This document shows, piece after piece, positions 61,521-64,000 of a stretch of 64,000 nucleotides of DNA. The DNA is from Streptomyces tagetis (GTDB lineage Bacteria; Actinomycetota; Actinomycetes; Streptomycetales; Streptomycetaceae). The DNA lies in contig NZ_JAGPNL010000001.1 in NCBI RefSeq assembly GCF_018069565.1, positions 1,364,001 through 1,428,000 on the forward strand, written 5' to 3'. Both the position numbers and the translations under genes were made by a program. Positions within the stretch are counted from its first letter, which is position 1. Each line of letters opens with the position of its first letter. The notes under the pieces were generated by a model, which searched no databases, was not told the origin of the DNA, and saw only the letters and a list, made by a program, of their open reading frames with translations.

Positions 61521-62047
61521 GGGAGACCGTTGTCGCCCCGGCGCGCTAGGTCGAGTCGCTCACGCCCTCGCCGCCCAGCTCGGACAGATCGAGGCGCTCG
61601 CACTCGACGTCACGACAGGGCCCGGATGGACGCCGTCGTCGCCGGGGTGGTCGAGCGGCACGGGTGGATTGACGTGCTGGTCAACAACGCGGGCCGCACC
61701 CAAGTGGGGCCAATGGAGGAGGACGGACGTCGCGCTGCGCTCCCTCTTCGAGGTGCAGTCTTCGGGTCCGCGGCAATGACCCGTGAGGTGCTGCCGTGCA
61801 TGCGGGACCGCCGGTCCGGCGCGATTGTGCAGATGAGCGGTATGGGTGGTCAGACGCCCGCCGTCGGGTTCTCCGCTTACAGCGGTACCACGTTCGCTCT
61901 GGCGGGCACGTCCGAGGCGCTCGCGGACGAAGTGGCGCCGCTGGGCGTCGGGGTGCTGATCGTCGAGCCCGGCGCCTTCCGCATCTCGCTCTTCACCAGC
62001 GTCACCGTCAGCACCGGGCCGCTGCCCGACTACGAGGGGACCGTGGG

Positions 62048-62073
62048 CGGCACCCGGCCATGGTCGGGTGCCG
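62048..62073 (-). terminator. Hairpin after the integrase gene
   Basis: CGGCACCCG (62048-62056) and CGGGTGCCG (62065-62073) are perfect 9-base arms with an 8-base loop, 12 bases past the integrase stop on its strand. The sequence is also part of the SDR remnant, so it may be a coincidental or borrowed terminator. Confidence 0.55.
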
Positions 62074-62084
62074 GCGATGGCGGA

Positions 62085-63149
62085 CTAGTCCGCGTACGCC
62101 TTGTCGACGGCGGCCCGGGTCCGCTCCTCGGAGTCGGGCCACAGGTGGGTGTAGATGTTCAGCGTCATGGCCGCGTTGGTGTGGCCGAGACGCTCGGAGA
62201 CCGTCTTCACGGACTCGCCGTGCTTGATCAGCAGGCTGGCGTAGTGGTGCCGGAGGGCGTGGGGTCCGGTGCCCTTCGCTATGCCGGCCTTCGCGCAGGC
62301 GGGCCGCCAGGATCCGTCCATGAAGTGCGTGTAGACCACGGGTCCGCCCTGCGGCGCCGTGAACATCCAGCCCTCGGGCCCATCGGCGGGAAAGTCCCGC
62401 AGGTGGGCCTTCATCGCATCCACCGCCATGCGGGGGAGCGGGACCGTGCGGTGCGAGCGAGCGGTCTTGGGCGGGCAGACGTACACGTCGTGCTTGGCGG
62501 TCTGCTGGATCTGCTGCTCGACCGAGACGGTCGCGTGCAGCAGGTCCACGTGCCGGAGCTGGAGGCCGAAGAGCTCGCCGGGGCGGAGCCCGGTGGCCGC
62601 TCCGAGCAGCACGAGGCCCTTGTATCGGGCGGGTATCTCGTCGGACAGCGTCCGTACCTGCTCGACGGCCAAGGGCACGATCTTCTTCCGGGGCACCGAG
62701 GGCAGTTTCGCCTCGGCGCACGGGTTGTGGGGGATCATCCGGTCACGGACAGCCGCCCGGAAGACAGCGTTGACTGTGTTGAAGACCGTCCGTGAGGTGC
62801 TGGCGGCCAGCCCGTGCGAGGTGGTCAGGCTGGTGACCCAGCTCTGTACGTCGCCAGGCTTGATGGCGCCGAGTGCCCGCTTCTCCCAGGCCGGGTAGAC
62901 GTAGCAGCGCAGGTGCTGGGCCACCGCCTTGGCCGTGGAAGGCCGGTGCGGCTGGATGGACCGCCATTCCTCCGCGTACTCCTTGAAGGGCTTCTTCGCC
63001 GAGCGCGGGTCGACGTACTGACCGGTGACCAGGCTGGCCGTGACCTCGTCAATCCACCGCTGGGCGTCGATCTTGCGGTCGAAGTGGCGGGCGTGTTCCT
63101 TGCCGTCGAGGTCGGGGACTGTAAGACGTTCGGTGTAACCCCCGATCAT
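62085..63149 (-). CDS. Tyrosine recombinase (phage/ICE integrase), 5' end replaced by an IS
   Basis: A tyrosine integrase with complete catalytic domain: Arg in LGAATGLRPGELFGL, His-x-x-Arg in HALRHHYASLL, His in RLGHTN and Tyr in LNIYTHLW. The core-binding SAM-like domain (KPFKEYAEEWRSIQPHRPSTAKAVAQHLRCYVYPAW) is also intact. The arm-binding N-terminus is cut: homology starts at PDLDGKEHARHFDRKIDAQRWIDEV, and bases above about 63115 belong to the IS. The IS supplies an in-frame ATG at 63149, so a protein with about 12 foreign residues could still be made, but it lacks roughly 20-30 N-terminal residues. It marks an integrated element; excision partner genes are not in view. Confidence 0.88.
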   Translation of the reverse strand: MIGGYTERLTVPDLDGKEHARHFDRKIDAQRWIDEVTASLVTGQYVDPRSAKKPFKEYAEEWRSIQPHRPSTAKAVAQHLRCYVYPAWEKRALGAIKPGDVQSWVTSLTTSHGLAASTSRTVFNTVNAVFRAAVRDRMIPHNPCAEAKLPSVPRKKIVPLAVEQVRTLSDEIPARYKGLVLLGAATGLRPGELFGLQLRHVDLLHATVSVEQQIQQTAKHDVYVCPPKTARSHRTVPLPRMAVDAMKAHLRDFPADGPEGWMFTAPQGGPVVYTHFMDGSWRPACAKAGIAKGTGPHALRHHYASLLIKHGESVKTVSERLGHTNAAMTLNIYTHLWPDSEERTRAAVDKAYAD

Positions 63150-64000
63150 GGAGGATGCATCGATGACCGGTGAGAACGTGACCGGGCACGAGGCCGTCGA
63201 GCCGGCAGCGGCGGTGCCGGCGAAGGCCGTGGACGACCATCTGATCGACGAGCTGGTGGGCCGGGCCCAGGCCGAGGGCCTGCAGCTGACCGGAGAAGGC
63301 GGGCTGCTGCAGCAGCTGACCAAGCGGCTCCTGGAGTCCGCCCTCGAGGGAGAGATCACCGACCACCTCGGCTATGACAAGCACGACCTGGCGGGCAAGA
63401 ACAGCGGCAACTCCCGCAACGGCAAACGCTCCAAGACCGTGCTCACCGACGTCGGGCCGGTGGAGATGACCGTGCCCCGCGACCGGGAGGGTTCCTTCGA
63501 GCCGAAGATCGTCAAGAAGCGGCAGAAACGCCTGACCGGTGTCGGCGAGATGGTCATCTCGCTGTCCGCGAAAGGGCTGACGACGGGCGAGGTACAGGCC
63601 CACCTGGCGGAGGTCTATGGCGCCGAGGTGTCCCGGCAGACGACCTCCACCATCACCGACAAGGTCCTGGAGGGCATGGCGGAATGGCAGAACCGCCCCC
63701 TCGACGTCGTCTATCCAGTGGTCTTCATCGACGCCATCCACGTGAAGATCCGCGACGGGGCCGTCGCCAACAGGCCCATCTACGTGGCCCTGGCCGTCAC
63801 GGCCGAGGGCCGGCGGGAGATCCTGGGACTGTGGGCCGGGGACAGCGGCGACGGCGCCAAGCACTGGATGCACATCCTCACCGAGATCAAGAACCGCGGC
63901 GTGAACGACGTGCTGATGCTGGTCCGCGACGGGCTCAAGGGCCTGCCCGAGGCGGTCGAGACGGTCTGGCCGAGGACGATCGTGCAGACCCGCGTGGTGC
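63115..64000 (+). mobile_element. IS256-family insertion sequence, left part
   Basis: The IS edge is placed at about 63115-63117 (GGGACTGTAAG onward), where integrase homology stops. GGGACTGTAAGACGTTCGGT is the likely terminal inverted repeat. The right end and any 8-bp target duplication lie beyond the window, so the left edge is uncertain by a few bases. Confidence 0.75.
63163..64000 (+). CDS. IS256-family transposase, 3' end missing
   Basis: About 279 residues are visible; the frame is open at the window end (full length is usually about 410). N-terminal region LLQQLTKRLLESALEGEITDHLGYDKHD, the KRSKTVLTDVGPVEMTVPRDREGSFEPKIVKKRQKRL block, the first catalytic Asp in VVFIDAIHVKIRDG, and the second in LVRDGLKGLPEAVE are all present; the final Glu lies outside. 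It is a mutator-type DDE transposase. ATG 63163 has GGAGG upstream. It reads away from the integrase it interrupts. Confidence 0.93.
   Translation, partial: MTGENVTGHEAVEPAAAVPAKAVDDHLIDELVGRAQAEGLQLTGEGGLLQQLTKRLLESALEGEITDHLGYDKHDLAGKNSGNSRNGKRSKTVLTDVGPVEMTVPRDREGSFEPKIVKKRQKRLTGVGEMVISLSAKGLTTGEVQAHLAEVYGAEVSRQTTSTITDKVLEGMAEWQNRPLDVVYPVVFIDAIHVKIRDGAVANRPIYVALAVTAEGRREILGLWAGDSGDGAKHWMHILTEIKNRGVNDVLMLVRDGLKGLPEAVETVWPRTIVQTRVV

Larger units (their letters stand above)
61419..62078 (+). pseudogene. SDR oxidoreductase pseudogene, frameshifted and 3'-truncated
   Basis: ATG 61419 with GAGGAGG upstream opens a good SDR start, SRVWLVTGASGGFGRA, but a 9-bp repeat array follows and the frame hits TAG at about 61547. 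Later pieces of the same protein are found in shifted frames: AHALAAQLGQIEALALDVT, then VVERHGWIDVLVNNAGRTQVGPMEE, TDVALRSLFEV, and REVLPCMRDRRSGAIVQMSGMGGQTPAVGFSAYSGTTFALAGTSEALADEVAPLGVGVLIVEPGAF. The catalytic Tyr-x3-Lys is YSGTTF, so Lys is Thr. Homology ends near 62078, beside the integrase stop, about 60-80 residues short. It carries at least four frame changes and is not functional. Confidence 0.85.

Noticed and set aside
61214-61603. Minus-strand open frame over the SDR start and 9-bp array
   Set aside because: It is antisense to clear SDR homology and its Ala-Thr repeat comes from the 9-bp array. Its end (LGLMPAGTVMEGEVR) is not recognised.
57395-62085. tRNA gene as attachment site of the integrase
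   Set aside because: No tRNA-like cloverleaf or T-loop sequence was seen by eye near the integrase or SDR remnant. The far end of the element is outside the window.
62041-62795. Continuation of the SDR frame through the integrase region
   Set aside because: After about 62078 the translation is antisense of the integrase gene and has no SDR homology.

Overview
The window is high-GC actinobacterial chromosome with strong third-position G/C bias, Shine-Dalgarno starts of the GGAGG type and many ATGA/GTGA stop-start overlaps. Gene content (RmdA-type PAS-GGDEF-EAL protein beside a DUF574 methyltransferase and an SCO0930-type lipoprotein, ergothioneine genes, class F sortase, SpoIIE-type phosphatase, ornithine-lipid genes, b558-type succinate dehydrogenase) points to Streptomyces. 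From memory, the order of many genes resembles the left-arm region of S. coelicolor around SCO0880-SCO0950, read in the opposite direction. This synteny is recalled, not computed.

Layout. 1-13.8 kb: end of a wax-ester/diacylglycerol acyltransferase, an unusual SDR protein, a tiny conserved-looking gene, an amidase, an alpha-mannosidase coupled to an aldo/keto reductase, a lipase maturation factor, a PAS-GAF-SpoIIE-ATPase regulator and an Fpg/Nei-type DNA glycosylase. 13.8-16 kb: an ECF sigma factor and a zf-HC2 anti-sigma protein separated by one unknown gene. 16-25 kb: cell-surface genes (CapA-like lipoprotein, amino-acid permease, polysaccharide deacetylase, class F sortase with two related small membrane-anchored secreted proteins, bestrophin-like protein, proline-rich secreted protein, two-repeat lipoprotein). 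25-33 kb: DUF574 methyltransferase-RmdA pair, then a LysR regulator divergent from sdhC-sdhA-sdhB. 33-35.7 kb: olsB-olsA and a PRC-barrel stress protein. 35.8-41.7 kb: UvrA-like ATPase, luciferase-like monooxygenase, HAD phosphatase, dodecin, and an orphan sugar-binding lipoprotein behind tandem DasR-like sites. 41.7-46.2 kb: egtABCD (ergothioneine) as four overlapping genes. 46.5-57.4 kb: small housekeeping, redox and regulatory genes, including thioredoxin divergent from a disulfide reductase, and a TetR gene divergent from an FMN reductase with two matching palindromes between them.

57.4-64 kb differs sharply from the rest. It holds decayed gene fragments, a two-gene module of a caspase-like peptidase fused to a beta-propeller plus an EACC1-type partner (a predicted biological-conflict or programmed-death module), a frameshifted SDR pseudogene carrying a 9-bp repeat array, a tyrosine integrase whose end abuts the SDR remnant, and an IS256-family element inserted into the 5' end of that integrase and running off the window. 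This is the accessory, mobile end of the window and the most likely place for an uncharacterised system.
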